This document shows positions 9,470 to 18,651 of a stretch of 64,000 nt of DNA, one piece after another; within the stretch, counting starts at the first letter, position 1, and the number at the start of each line of letters is the position of its first letter. The DNA is taken from positions 156,501 through 220,500 of the forward strand of contig NZ_CP120849.1 in the NCBI RefSeq assembly GCF_029581355.1. The letters are read 5' to 3'. Position numbers and translations under genes: made by a program. This DNA comes from Parabacteroides chongii (lineage in GTDB: Bacteria > Bacteroidota > Bacteroidia > Bacteroidales > Tannerellaceae). A model generated the notes under the pieces. That model saw only the letters and a program-made list of their open reading frames with translations, did no database searches and had not been told where the DNA came from.

Positions 9470-10795
9470 TTATCTCTTGAATGAAGGAAATTTCTTACTT
9501 CCCGGTTTAGCGGCAGTAAGCATACGCATCATCTTACGTGTTTCATCAAACTGTTTGATCAGTTTGTTTACTTCCTGCACCGTCGTACCGCTACCTTTCG
9601 CAATACGCGTACGACGTGATCCGTTCAGGATAGCCGGATTGACACGTTCGTCCGGAGTCATTGAATAGATGATCGCTTCGATGCTCTTGAAAGCATTGTC
9701 GTCGATATCGATATCTTTCAAGGCTTTACCGACACCCGGAATCATGGATGCCAGTTCTTTCAGGTTACCCATCTTCTTGATCTGCTGGATCTGAGCGATA
9801 AAGTCATTGAAGTCGAACTGGTTCTTGGCGATCTTCTTCTGTAAGCGCTTGGCTTCTTCTTCGTCGTATTGTTCCTGTGCACGTTCCACCAAAGAAACGA
9901 TATCACCCATACCGAGGATACGGTCGGCCATACGTTCCGGGTGGAATGTATCGAGTGCATCCATCTTTTCACCGGTTCCGACAAACTTGATCGGTTTGTC
10001 AACGACCGTGCGGATAGAAAGGGCGGCACCACCACGGGTATCACCGTCAAGCTTAGTCAGTACAACACCGTCAAAGTTCAGGCGTTCGTTAAATTCTTTT
10101 GCTGTATTAACGGCATCCTGTCCGGTCATGGAGTCCACAACGAACAATGTTTCGTCCGGTTGGATGGCGCTCTTGATGGCAGCGATCTCTTTCATCATCT
10201 GCTCATCGATAGCCAGACGACCGGCAGTATCGACTATCACGACATCGTTACCCTTTGCACGTGCTTCACGGATCGCGTTCATAGCGATCTCTACCGGATT
10301 CTTATTTTCCAGTTCCATATAAACAGGAACGCCTACCTGCTCACCTACCACACGCAACTGTTCGATAGCGGCCGGACGATACACGTCACAAGCTACCAGC
10401 AACGGTTTCTTATTTCTTTTGGTTTTCAGCATATTCGCCAACTTTCCGGAGAAAGTGGTCTTACCCGAACCTTGCAAACCAGACATAAGGATGATGGCTG
10501 GTGAGCCTGTCAGGTTGATGTCGATAGCTGTCCCCCCCATCAGGCTGGCCAGTTCATCATGTACGATCTTAACCATCAACTGGCTGGGTTTAACGGACGT
10601 AAGTACGTTCTGTCCTAACGCTTTTTCTTTTACCGTATCGGTAAATGACTTAGCCACCTTGTAGTTTACGTCGGCATCAAGCAGGGCTTTACGCACATCT
10701 TTCAGCGTTTCAGCCACATTGATCTCGGTGATCTTGCCTTCACCTTTCAACAGCTTAAACGATCTGTCTAACCTTTCGCTTAAATTTTCAAACAT
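9470..10795 (-). CDS. ffh: Signal recognition particle protein Ffh (SRP54)
   Basis: 441 aa. SRP GTPase that delivers nascent membrane and secreted proteins to FtsY. The N domain (1-90) is followed by the G domain with P-loop GLQGSGKTTFSGKLA, DTAGRL (G3), TKLDGDTRGGAA (G4) and GTGEKMDALDTFHPERMADRILGMGD (in parts). The methionine-rich M domain (about 300-435) ends in the 4.5S RNA-binding region (NGSRRTRIAKGSG; MMRML). The C-terminus is shorter and less Met-rich than in E. coli, as usual in Bacteroidetes. It precedes folD. Confidence 0.98.
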   Translation of the reverse strand: MFENLSERLDRSFKLLKGEGKITEINVAETLKDVRKALLDADVNYKVAKSFTDTVKEKALGQNVLTSVKPSQLMVKIVHDELASLMGGTAIDINLTGSPAIILMSGLQGSGKTTFSGKLANMLKTKRNKKPLLVACDVYRPAAIEQLRVVGEQVGVPVYMELENKNPVEIAMNAIREARAKGNDVVIVDTAGRLAIDEQMMKEIAAIKSAIQPDETLFVVDSMTGQDAVNTAKEFNERLNFDGVVLTKLDGDTRGGAALSIRTVVDKPIKFVGTGEKMDALDTFHPERMADRILGMGDIVSLVERAQEQYDEEEAKRLQKKIAKNQFDFNDFIAQIQQIKKMGNLKELASMIPGVGKALKDIDIDDNAFKSIEAIIYSMTPDERVNPAILNGSRRTRIAKGSGTTVQEVNKLIKQFDETRKMMRMLTAAKPGSKKFPSFKR

Positions 10796-10874
10796 AATTT
10801 GTATGTGTATTTATTTTTTTCTTTCTAATTTCTAACGTAATAGGGTGCAAAGGTAAGAAAAAGGATGTAATCCT

Positions 10875-12197
10875 CTAAATCTTTTTATTCTGCCACGCTG
10901 CTTTTTTCAAATAAATTACACTAGCCAATAACAAACCACTATAATAAATCACCTCGGTCAGGAAACAAATCGCCACCGGAAGGTGTAAACGCATCCCTGC
11001 CACATAGATAAAGAGCGTATAAAAGATAAGCGTCACCACCTCCATCGCAAAAGCCGAACGGGTATTCCCCGTACCTGTCACCCCGTTAAATACGATATTG
11101 GCGACGGCAGCGATCAACAAGGCGCCGGAAATAACATAAAGAGAAGGAATGGACGCCTGTACCAAAGAGGCATCATTCGTATAAATCGACAATATAGCCG
11201 ATGGGAAAATACAGGCGATAAAAACACAGACGGCTACAATTCCTAATGATATACCGGCAATCTTGCGAATGATCGGGATAACCTGATCTTTATGTCCGGC
11301 ACCGATACTATTACTCACAAAAGAGTTGGTTGCCGTAGATAAAGAATTGACAGGAATTAGCAGGACGATATACACACTGCGGACAATATTGGCGACCGCC
11401 AGTTCCCGTTGCCCCAAGTGTTCTACGGCTACGAAAAGCAAAAAGTAAGTACTTAACGATATAAAATACTGCAACATAGTGAATATGGATATATCCAACA
11501 CACGTCTCAACAATTTGACATCGAACGACCGGAATTGATTCAGTGCATACTTCTTTATATCGACCGTCAAACGGGTATAGACCAAAAAGAAAACAATCGA
11601 CACTCCTTCTGCCGCCACCGAAGCGATAGCCGCTCCCTTAATGCCCATTTCCGGAAAACCTCCCTTCCCGAATATCAACAGGTAGTCGAGCAACACATTG
11701 GTCAAAGCCATCACAATGGCATTCAATGTCAGTACCTTTGTCCGGGTAATACCGATGAACAAGGCACGGAACATCACATTCACAAAAGAGAAAAAGAAAC
11801 CGAACACACGCCAGTCGAGAAACTCTTCCGTTGCCATCAGGATCGTATCGGAAGAGATCATCACCCGCATAATATCACCCGCAAAGAAACGGGACAAAGC
11901 AAACATCACGGCAGCCAGTGACAAAAGGAAAAATACACCTTGTATCATGACCGGTCCCACATCTTTATACCGTCGTTCCCCATTCCTTCGTGCCATCACG
12001 ATCTGCGATCCGGTACTAAAGCCGAATGCAATTGTAAACACACATATATAGTAGAGTCCGCCCATCGCGGAGGCTCCTAACTCAACTTCGCCTACCCTTC
12101 CCAGGAAAGCCGTATCGGTCACATTAATAATGTTCTGTGCCAATAAGCTTAGAAAGATAGGGTAACTGACATTCCAGATTTGTTTGTTCGTATACAT
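10875..12197 (-). CDS. MATE family efflux transporter (DinF-like)
   Basis: 440 aa with about twelve membrane helices. The start NVSYPIFLSLLAQNIINVTD and FLGRVGEVELGASAMGG are typical of the DinF-like MATE branch. The substrate is unknown; the family exports organic cations, some metabolites or oxidized compounds with ion antiport. It is transcribed on the minus strand, separated from panD upstream by a strong terminator, so it has its own promoter. Only distantly similar to the MATE at 6419. Confidence 0.92.
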   Translation of the reverse strand: MYTNKQIWNVSYPIFLSLLAQNIINVTDTAFLGRVGEVELGASAMGGLYYICVFTIAFGFSTGSQIVMARRNGERRYKDVGPVMIQGVFFLLSLAAVMFALSRFFAGDIMRVMISSDTILMATEEFLDWRVFGFFFSFVNVMFRALFIGITRTKVLTLNAIVMALTNVLLDYLLIFGKGGFPEMGIKGAAIASVAAEGVSIVFFLVYTRLTVDIKKYALNQFRSFDVKLLRRVLDISIFTMLQYFISLSTYFLLFVAVEHLGQRELAVANIVRSVYIVLLIPVNSLSTATNSFVSNSIGAGHKDQVIPIIRKIAGISLGIVAVCVFIACIFPSAILSIYTNDASLVQASIPSLYVISGALLIAAVANIVFNGVTGTGNTRSAFAMEVVTLIFYTLFIYVAGMRLHLPVAICFLTEVIYYSGLLLASVIYLKKAAWQNKKI

Positions 12198-12237
12198 ACT
12201 CTATAATAATTTCAATAAGAAAACACAGGGTCACAAA

Positions 12238-12270
12238 AAAAGCCCGCCGGCATCCGGCGAGCTTTTTTAT
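12238..12270 (-). terminator. Rho-independent terminator downstream of panD
   Basis: Read on the minus strand, GCCGG and CCGGC, extended by GC and A/T pairs, close a short loop and are followed by seven T. The flanking A-run would also make it work on the plus strand. Confidence 0.85.
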
Positions 12271-12308
12271 TCTTGTTTCTAAAACATTTCAATTGCTGCT
12301 CCGATGCT

Positions 12309-12659
12309 CTATATCAGTCTGTTGGTTGCTGTATCAGGAAACACAACAGCCGGTTTAAATGTTTTGGCTTCTTCAAAATCCATCATGGCGTACGACATGA
12401 TAATAATGATATCCCCAGGCTGGGCCTTTCGGGCTGCTGCGCCGTTCAGACAAATCACGCCTGAGCCTCGCTCGCCTTTAATGATATACGTTTCAAAACG
12501 TTCACCGTTATTGTTGTTCACAATAGCTACCTTTTCATTCGGAATCAGATTGGCGGCATCCAGCAGATCTTCATCGATAGTGATACTACCGATATAATTC
12601 AGATTGGCTTCCGTTACCGTCACCCGGTGAATCTTTGATTTAACTACCTCTATAAACAT
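12309..12659 (-). CDS. panD: Aspartate 1-decarboxylase (pyruvoyl enzyme)
   Basis: 116 aa from the ATG at 12659. It makes beta-alanine for pantothenate. This start is preferred over one 17 codons upstream because it puts the self-cleavage site Gly24-Ser25 (YIGSITID) at exactly the E. coli position; Ser25 becomes the pyruvoyl group. [17 protein letters not shown] and [10 protein letters not shown] are also conserved. It lies upstream of the second MATE gene and downstream of panC on the same strand. The 170 bp between panC and panD carry a 22-bp-period repeat array, so cotranscription is not certain. Confidence 0.96.
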   Translation of the reverse strand: MFIEVVKSKIHRVTVTEANLNYIGSITIDEDLLDAANLIPNEKVAIVNNNNGERFETYIIKGERGSGVICLNGAAARKAQPGDIIIIMSYAMMDFEEAKTFKPAVVFPDTATNRLI

Positions 12660-12714
12660 ACGATATGACTTTTTTTGTTTCAAATCCACAGATATAGAAC
12701 TACGAGCCATCTTG

Positions 12715-12806
12715 TTTCAAATGTTTCCTCCGGACAAAACTATATTTTCTCCTAGAAGAAACTATATTTTCTCCCGCACAAAACAATAGTTTCTTCGGGA
12801 GGAAAC
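12715..12806. repeat. 22-bp-period repeat array with inverted ends between panC and panD
   Basis: AAACTATATTTTCTCC occurs at 12737 and 12759, and a 13/16 match (AAACAATAGTTTCTTC) at 12781, so the period is exactly 22 bp; a weaker unit precedes at 12715. GTTTCCTCC (12723) and GGAGGAAAC (12798) bracket the array as an inverted repeat, and GAAGAAACTAT (12755) pairs with ATAGTTTCTTC (12786). Function unknown; it could form an RNA hairpin in the panC-panD transcript. Confidence 0.75.
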
Positions 12807-12828
12807 AAAACAAATCCTATATCAACTT

Positions 12829-13668
12829 TCAATATTTAATATTATCGATCAGACGAACATCCCCGCAATATACAGTGATACATCCTACCGGATAAGTCGT
12901 ATCTGACCAATTTTTAATCGACTCCATCGTGTATCCGTCTACGATCTCGTAGTATTCAACACGCATAACAGGATCCGCATTGATCGTATTCACTACATAA
13001 TCAATCACCTCCTGCACGCTTTTTCCGACTGCAAAGTTAGTACTTTCTTTTAACGTACGTGCAATCAGGGGCGCTTTTTGACGTTGTTCTGGCGTTAATC
13101 GGACATTACGGCTGCTCAGGGCCAGCCCGTCGGCTTCACGAAGGATCGGGCAGGCATTAATTTTTACCGGAATGTTCAACTGTTTCACCATCGCACGGAT
13201 CACGGCGATCTGCTGGAAATCCTTTTCCCCGAAATAAGCATTATCCGGTTCTACGGCATAAAAGAGTTTGCTGACGATCTGGGCAACACCGTTAAAGTGT
13301 CCCGGACGGCGAGCTCCTTCCATTACTGCCGATACGGTTCCAAAGTCAAAAGTACGTGTATCCGGTTCAGGATACATTTCCGCTTCCGTCGGAGCAAATA
13401 CATAATTACAACCGGCCGGTTCCAATAATGCACAGTCATTATCCAACGTACGCGGATAAGTGGCGAGGTCATTTTTGTCATTAAACTGGGTCGGATTCAC
13501 GAAGATGCTGACAACGCATACATCGTTTTCTTCTACACAACGCTTAACCAGGCTCAAGTGTCCGTTATGTAATGCTCCCATGGTGGGAACAAAGCCTATT
13601 TTCCTGTTATGTTGCCTTTCTTCGGCAAGATAACGCTTCAATTCTTGGATGCTGTTTACTATTTTCAT
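12829..13668 (-). CDS. panC: Pantothenate synthetase
   Basis: 279 aa from the ATG at 13668. It joins pantoate and beta-alanine with ATP in the cytoplasm. The HxGH nucleotide-binding motif is seen in [14 protein letters not shown], the pantoate pocket in [10 protein letters not shown], and the KMSKS-like loop in LSSRNVRL. This start fits family alignment; a Met 11 codons upstream would add an atypical leader. It is paired with panD downstream, giving two consecutive steps of the pathway. The divergent starch-synthase-like gene begins about 100 bp away. Confidence 0.97.
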   Translation of the reverse strand: MKIVNSIQELKRYLAEERQHNRKIGFVPTMGALHNGHLSLVKRCVEENDVCVVSIFVNPTQFNDKNDLATYPRTLDNDCALLEPAGCNYVFAPTEAEMYPEPDTRTFDFGTVSAVMEGARRPGHFNGVAQIVSKLFYAVEPDNAYFGEKDFQQIAVIRAMVKQLNIPVKINACPILREADGLALSSRNVRLTPEQRQKAPLIARTLKESTNFAVGKSVQEVIDYVVNTINADPVMRVEYYEIVDGYTMESIKNWSDTTYPVGCITVYCGDVRLIDNIKY

Positions 13669-13733
13669 CTTTTTTAGATGCTTATTGACGGTGCAAAGCA
13701 AATAAATAATTACCGTAAATGAAAGAAATTTAT

Positions 13734-13741
13734 TATCTTTG
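13734..13741 (+). promoter_or_regulatory. Bacteroidetes -7 box for the starch-synthase-like gene
   Basis: TATCTTTG fits TAnnTTTG. A transcript starting about 7 nt downstream excludes the ATG at 13719 and supports the start at 13770. Confidence 0.5.
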
Positions 13742-13769
13742 TGCCGTCTTTATAAAACTAGTTTACAGA

Positions 13770-14588
13770 ATGGATGCAAAAAAAATCTTGTTTATAGCCC
13801 AAGAAATAACACCCTACCTTCCCGAATCTGAGATTGCAACGATATGCAGGAATCTGCCGCAAGGCATTCAGGAGCGTGGTCGCGAGATCAGAACTTTCAT
13901 GCCCAAATTCGGAAATATCAACGAGCGACGCAATCAGTTGCACGAAGTGATCCGCCTGTCGGGTATGAACCTTATCATTGATGATACGGACCATCCGTTG
14001 ATCATTAAGGTAGCATCCATTCAGGCCGCACGCATGCAAGTGTACTTCATTGATAATGAAGACTTCTTCCAGCGTAAACATACTGTTTGCGATGAAAATG
14101 GGAATGATTATGAGGATAACGACGACCGTTCTATCTTCTATGTACGTGGTGTATTGGAAACAGTGAAAAAACTTCGCTGGATCCCGGATGTGATTCATTG
14201 TCACGGATGGATGTCTGCGCTGACTGCATTATACATAAAAAGAATGTACGCAGACGATCCATGTCTTAAAAATGCAAAAATAGTCTATTCTATTTATAAT
14301 GATGACTTTAATTCACCGTTAAGAAAAGAACTGGCTCACAAGCTGAAAACTGACGGTGCAAAAGACAGCGATCTGAAAGGCATCAAAGCTGATACCAGCT
14401 TTGTCGGCCTGACTAAACTGGCTATCGATATGGCAGACGGTGTGATACAAGGCAGTGAAACGATCAACCAGGATATTCTGGATTATATCGCCACTAAAAA
14501 GGACACTCCGTTCCTTCCTTATCAATCACCGGAAACTTATATGGATGCATTCAACGAATTTTACGATGTCGTATTAGATTCTAAATAA
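13770..14588 (+). CDS. Glycogen/starch synthase-like protein (GT5 N-terminal domain only)
   Basis: 272 aa. It resembles the N-terminal half of GlgA: KILFIAQEITPYLPES, FMPKFGNINERRNQL, VYFIDNEDFFQRK, and PDVIHCHGWMSALTALYIK. Full GlgA is about 480 aa; the C-terminal nucleotide-sugar-binding domain is absent. The Lys-x-Gly-Gly loop that binds ADP-glucose in the first domain is also replaced (ITPYLPESEIATICRNLP), so ordinary synthase activity is doubtful. No frameshift or remnant of the missing half is visible downstream, where a DUF4270 lipoprotein follows after 11 nt, so this looks like a stable short form. A glucan-binding or regulatory role is possible but not shown. The start is supported by the -7 box at 13734. 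Confidence 0.8.
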   Translation: MDAKKILFIAQEITPYLPESEIATICRNLPQGIQERGREIRTFMPKFGNINERRNQLHEVIRLSGMNLIIDDTDHPLIIKVASIQAARMQVYFIDNEDFFQRKHTVCDENGNDYEDNDDRSIFYVRGVLETVKKLRWIPDVIHCHGWMSALTALYIKRMYADDPCLKNAKIVYSIYNDDFNSPLRKELAHKLKTDGAKDSDLKGIKADTSFVGLTKLAIDMADGVIQGSETINQDILDYIATKKDTPFLPYQSPETYMDAFNEFYDVVLDSK

Positions 14589-14599
14589 GTGAGAGAAAA

Positions 14600-15982
14600 A
14601 TGATGAATATCAAGCCTTTATTAATTGGCCTGGGCTTGGGAATAACAATCCTGAGTGGGTGTAGTGATGATTTGAATCTGGTTGGCTCGACAATTCAGCC
14701 TGACGGAGACCAAATGCCCGTATATGTAGATACCTTTCAGATGCAAGCGACAACCTTGCTGATGGATTCGGTATATGCAAGAACTACTAATGGACTGCTC
14801 GGCGAGTTTTATGACCCGTTATATGGTAATGTGAAATCTGATTACATCTGCCAGTTCTACTGTCCGGATGATTTCAAATTCCAACAGAAACCAATCAACG
14901 GGCAGATTGACTCTGTCGAATTTAATATTATCTATCAAAACGGAGCTTGGGTGGGTGATTCATTAGCTCCTATGCGCGTTCAAATATATGAGATAAACAA
15001 AGAACCGGAAAGGGATTTTTATACAAACTTCGATCCGCTGGAATATTGCGATATGCAGAAGTCACTGGGTATGCAGACGTATACGGCATACGACAACTCG
15101 GTGCCCGACAGTGTTCGTTATGCTGTGAATTCACAAGGTGATTCTACTTATATTCCGACCATTACAATCCGAATGCCGAAGGACTTTGGTCAGAAGTTCT
15201 ATGATGAATCAGTCAATAATCCCGGAACATTCTCCAGCCAGGAAAATTTCAATAAATTCTTCCAGGGCTTATATGTAACAAACACATATGGTAGTGGAAA
15301 TATTCTGCAGATCAGCTATTCTTCGATTTCTATCTATTACAAATATTCATTGAAGGGTAGCCAGGGACAGGATTCCACGGCACGTGCCAGTGAAACGTTC
15401 AATGTAACCAAAGAAGTTTTACAGTTGAATCGTTTCAAGAATACAGATTTGACTCCGCTGTTGCAGCCAAATGATTCGATCACCTATCTGAAAACTCCTG
15501 CCGGTGTATATACGCAGTTGACTATTCCGGCTAAGGATATTGTAGAGAGAATTGGAGACCGCGTTATCAATAATATACCTTTGACAATAAAAGCGTTGCC
15601 TCAGGAAGACTGGCAATGGGCATTGAGTGCTCCGGCTAATTTATTATTGTTGCCTAAAGACTCTTTAGCAACTTTCTTTGTCAATAATAAAATAGAAGAC
15701 AGCAAAACAGCATTCCGTGCCAGCTATAACTCCAGCAGTCGTTCTTATTCATTTGGAAACGTCTCTAATTTGATGCAGGAACATATAAAGAACAATCCGG
15801 ATAAAGATATGGTATTGCTTTTGGTGCCTGTTGAACGCATTACAGCTCAAAATGATAGTTACTGGGGAAATTCCCAACCGTACACAACGGCAATAAACAA
15901 CTATTTATTGCCTTCCGGTGTAAAGTTGCTTAAAACAGAGGATGCTACACGGATCATTATAACAACAACAGATTACAAGTAG
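14600..15982 (+). CDS. DUF4270 family lipoprotein
   Basis: 460 aa. The signal peptide ends in the lipobox LSGC (Cys21), then SDDLNLVGSTIQPDGDQMPVY begins the DUF4270 domain that fills the rest. It should be anchored to the outer membrane or cell surface. The family is restricted to Bacteroidetes and has no established function. It follows the starch-synthase-like gene by 11 nt and is probably cotranscribed with it. A strong bidirectional terminator follows. Confidence 0.88.
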   Translation: MMNIKPLLIGLGLGITILSGCSDDLNLVGSTIQPDGDQMPVYVDTFQMQATTLLMDSVYARTTNGLLGEFYDPLYGNVKSDYICQFYCPDDFKFQQKPINGQIDSVEFNIIYQNGAWVGDSLAPMRVQIYEINKEPERDFYTNFDPLEYCDMQKSLGMQTYTAYDNSVPDSVRYAVNSQGDSTYIPTITIRMPKDFGQKFYDESVNNPGTFSSQENFNKFFQGLYVTNTYGSGNILQISYSSISIYYKYSLKGSQGQDSTARASETFNVTKEVLQLNRFKNTDLTPLLQPNDSITYLKTPAGVYTQLTIPAKDIVERIGDRVINNIPLTIKALPQEDWQWALSAPANLLLLPKDSLATFFVNNKIEDSKTAFRASYNSSSRSYSFGNVSNLMQEHIKNNPDKDMVLLLVPVERITAQNDSYWGNSQPYTTAINNYLLPSGVKLLKTEDATRIIITTTDYK

Positions 15983-15997
15983 TAATTTTAAAGTCAT

Positions 15998-16035
15998 AAA
16001 AAAACGGATAATCTAAAAAGATTATCCGTTTTTTT
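15998..16035. terminator. Bidirectional rho-independent terminator
   Basis: A perfect 17-bp stem (AAAAAAACGGATAATCT with AGATTATCCGTTTTTTT) encloses a 4-nt loop. It serves the DUF4270 gene on plus and the converging GH57 gene on minus. Confidence 0.92.
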
Positions 16036-16046
16036 ATAGCATAATT

Positions 16047-17351
16047 TTATTTTTCAGACTTCTTAGCAAGCTTTTTCTTCAGCTTATCAACTTCTTTCTG
16101 AAGCGTTTCGATCTCTATTCCCTGATTCTTGATCGTTGTCAGCAGAGAGTTTAATTCTTCATTGTCCACATCGATCGGATACAGAGCATTGACACGACTT
16201 ATAAAATCACCCAGGATATTCATATAGTTCGTAAATGCATCGTACGGAGAATCGTAAATACCGCGATTCAACCAAATACCCGTATTCTTTGTAGTCATGA
16301 AACGGAAATTATTACTTGCCTGCAGATAATCCCAATCTTGCTTGATACGACGATCGTCAGACAGATGGACACGTTCTGCTACACTATACAGCTTATTGAA
16401 TGCTTCACGCTGCATCACGTTACCTAACCAGCAACTAGTATCTCTTTCTTCATCTATCCATGACATTGGATAAGGTACATCGATCTGATCTACTGATTTC
16501 AACTTTGTAATGATATCCGTCGGTGTAGAGAATGTAATACCTCTTTCTTTCGCACATGCCGGCAATGCTTTGATAAAGCTCAATATATTAGAAGACAACG
16601 GTTGTGCAATACCCAAAGCACCAAGCTCCATAAAAATATTGATCACCTGCTCTTCTTCAGGAAATGCAGCAACCCAATCCATATATTTATCAGCAAATAA
16701 CGGATACTCACTCCAGTCAGAATTAGAGAAACGCAGACTGATATCATCCGACAACTTGAAATCACGAAGCAGAAGCTTCAGATTAGGATTGTATGCGCAA
16801 TGATATAAATAATGAGCGCTCTTCCAGCCTAATACATGCTTAGCACCTTCCGTCAGCATACCTTTAAATCCCATGCTGGCAACCAAGGCACCGATATCAT
16901 TCGAATAAATCAAGCTTGAATTACGGAACACCTTCGGAGTCTGTCCGAATACCTGTTTGATCTTTTTCTTCATACGGTCTACTTCCTCCCGGAAACACTC
17001 CTCGTTAGCCAATGAAGACAAGCCATGTGAATAAGGTTCACACAAAAATTCGCAGCAACCGGTTTCATTCAACTGATGCAACAATTCGATCACTCTGGGA
17101 GCATACACTTCCAACTGTTCCATTGCCACACCTGAGATTGAAAATGCCACTTTAAATGCTCCGTTATTTTCTTTTGCCATTTCAAGCAAGGTTGTCAGAG
17201 CAGGAATATACGAACGTTCTGCAATATCACTGATACTGCGTTCGTTTTCATAATCATCATAATAGTAATGATCGGTACCTATATCAAAGCAGCGATAACG
17301 TTTCAGATGAATAATTTGATGTATTTCAAAATAAAGACAGATTGTTTTCAT
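16047..17351 (-). CDS. Glycoside hydrolase family 57 alpha-amylase/glucanotransferase
   Basis: 434 aa. N-terminal KTICLYFEIHQIIHLKRYR and the GH57 motifs CEFLCEPYSHGLSSL and GFKGMLTEGAKHVLGWKS are visible, in a (beta/alpha)7 barrel layout; no signal peptide, so cytoplasmic. The last 25 residues form a Lys-rich coiled coil (IETLQKEVDKLKKKLAKK). GH57 enzymes cut or rearrange alpha-1,4-glucans. It is last in a three-gene minus-strand set after a debranching enzyme and a GT4 transferase, which points to storage polysaccharide turnover. The exact bond specificity cannot be told. Confidence 0.93.
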   Translation of the reverse strand: MKTICLYFEIHQIIHLKRYRCFDIGTDHYYYDDYENERSISDIAERSYIPALTTLLEMAKENNGAFKVAFSISGVAMEQLEVYAPRVIELLHQLNETGCCEFLCEPYSHGLSSLANEECFREEVDRMKKKIKQVFGQTPKVFRNSSLIYSNDIGALVASMGFKGMLTEGAKHVLGWKSAHYLYHCAYNPNLKLLLRDFKLSDDISLRFSNSDWSEYPLFADKYMDWVAAFPEEEQVINIFMELGALGIAQPLSSNILSFIKALPACAKERGITFSTPTDIITKLKSVDQIDVPYPMSWIDEERDTSCWLGNVMQREAFNKLYSVAERVHLSDDRRIKQDWDYLQASNNFRFMTTKNTGIWLNRGIYDSPYDAFTNYMNILGDFISRVNALYPIDVDNEELNSLLTTIKNQGIEIETLQKEVDKLKKKLAKKSEK

Positions 17352-17368
17352 ATCTAGTTATTGTTTTA

Positions 17369-18637
17369 TTATTTACCGTAATTCTTTAAAACATCCTCGT
17401 AAAGTGCGCGGATTCGCAAACCGACTTTTTCCCATGTAATGCTGTCGACCTCCTTCTTTCCTTCTTCCTGAAGATATTTGAAAAGAGACTCGTTCGTACA
17501 AATAGAATAAATAGCATCGGCCATTGCATTGATATCCCAATAATCCGTTTTAATCACTTTATCAAGAATTTCACCGCATCCGGACTGCTTTGAGATAATA
17601 GAAGGCGTTCCGCACTGCATAGCTTCCAACGGAGCAATACCAAAAGGTTCGGAAACGGAAGGCATCACGAACACATCACTGTTTTTATACGCTTCATACA
17701 CCTGGCGTCCGCGCTGGAAACCCGGGAAATGGAAACGGTCGGCAATACCACGTTCGGCAGCCATATTGATCATGGCATTCAGCATATCACCCGAACCCGC
17801 CATTACGAAGCGAATGTTGCGTGAACGCTTCAACACTAAAGCCGCTGCTTCAACAAAGTATTCCGGTCCTTTCTGCATGGTAATACGTCCAAGGAACGTA
17901 ACCACTTTTTCTTTCGGATGCTCCGGACGAGGTATATCCAGCAATTCCTGCGAAAGCGGATAAACCGCATTGTGCATAGCAAAACATTTACGAGGATCCT
18001 GGTGATATTCACGGATAACCGTCTGACGAGTCAGTTCCGATACACACATGATACAATCTGCATGATCCATACCGTTCTTCTCCATCGCATATACGGTTGG
18101 ATTCACCTTTCCGCGTGAACGGTCGAAATCGGTAGCATGAACATGGATACACAAAGGTTTCCCGCTCACTAATTTGGCGTGTACGCCTGCCGGATAGGTC
18201 AACCAGTCATGTGCATGAATGATATCGAATTGCTGCTGTCGCGCAATAACACCGGCTATGATAGAAAAATTATTGATCTCGTCATGAAGATTCCCCGGAT
18301 AACCTCCGGCAAACTCCATACATCCCAGATCATTGACATGCATGTGAGAGAAATCGGCATAAATATGGTCGCGGAAAGCATAATACTGTTCCGGGGTCAT
18401 ATAATGAGGCAGTCGCGACTTGAGATAATTATAATCAACATCACGCCACACAACAGGTACCTGATTCATACCTATGATGTTCAAAAAGCCTTCTTCTTCT
18501 CCGGTCGGCTTCGGAAGACAGAAAGTCGTTTCCACATCTCCCTGCAAACTCAATCCTTTAGTGATACCATAAGATGCAACTGCAAGACCACCATATATTT
18601 TGGGAGGAAATTCCCATCCAAACATTAATACTTTCAT
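17369..18637 (-). CDS. GT4 family glycosyltransferase (glycogen-synthase-like)
   Basis: 422 aa with GT-B fold. It starts MKVLMFGWEFPPKIYGGLAV, where the GG of the donor loop is kept; FDIIHAHDWLTYPAG follows, and the second domain carries VTFLGRITMQKGPEYFVEAA and the E-x7-E motif in SEPFGIAPLEAMQCG. No signal peptide. It lies 17 nt from GH57 and 14 nt from the debranching enzyme gene. In Bacteroidetes such GT4 enzymes are thought to act as glycogen synthase; together with the degenerate GT5 protein nearby, this is the more likely functional alpha-glucan synthase here (inference). Confidence 0.9.
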   Translation of the reverse strand: MKVLMFGWEFPPKIYGGLAVASYGITKGLSLQGDVETTFCLPKPTGEEEGFLNIIGMNQVPVVWRDVDYNYLKSRLPHYMTPEQYYAFRDHIYADFSHMHVNDLGCMEFAGGYPGNLHDEINNFSIIAGVIARQQQFDIIHAHDWLTYPAGVHAKLVSGKPLCIHVHATDFDRSRGKVNPTVYAMEKNGMDHADCIMCVSELTRQTVIREYHQDPRKCFAMHNAVYPLSQELLDIPRPEHPKEKVVTFLGRITMQKGPEYFVEAAALVLKRSRNIRFVMAGSGDMLNAMINMAAERGIADRFHFPGFQRGRQVYEAYKNSDVFVMPSVSEPFGIAPLEAMQCGTPSIISKQSGCGEILDKVIKTDYWDINAMADAIYSICTNESLFKYLQEEGKKEVDSITWEKVGLRIRALYEDVLKNYGK

Positions 18638-18651
18638 ATTGGCTCCTCCTA

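Noticed and set aside
13719..13769. Upstream start for the starch-synthase-like gene
   Set aside because: The ATG at 13719 lies before the -7 box at 13734, and the extra residues do not fit the family.
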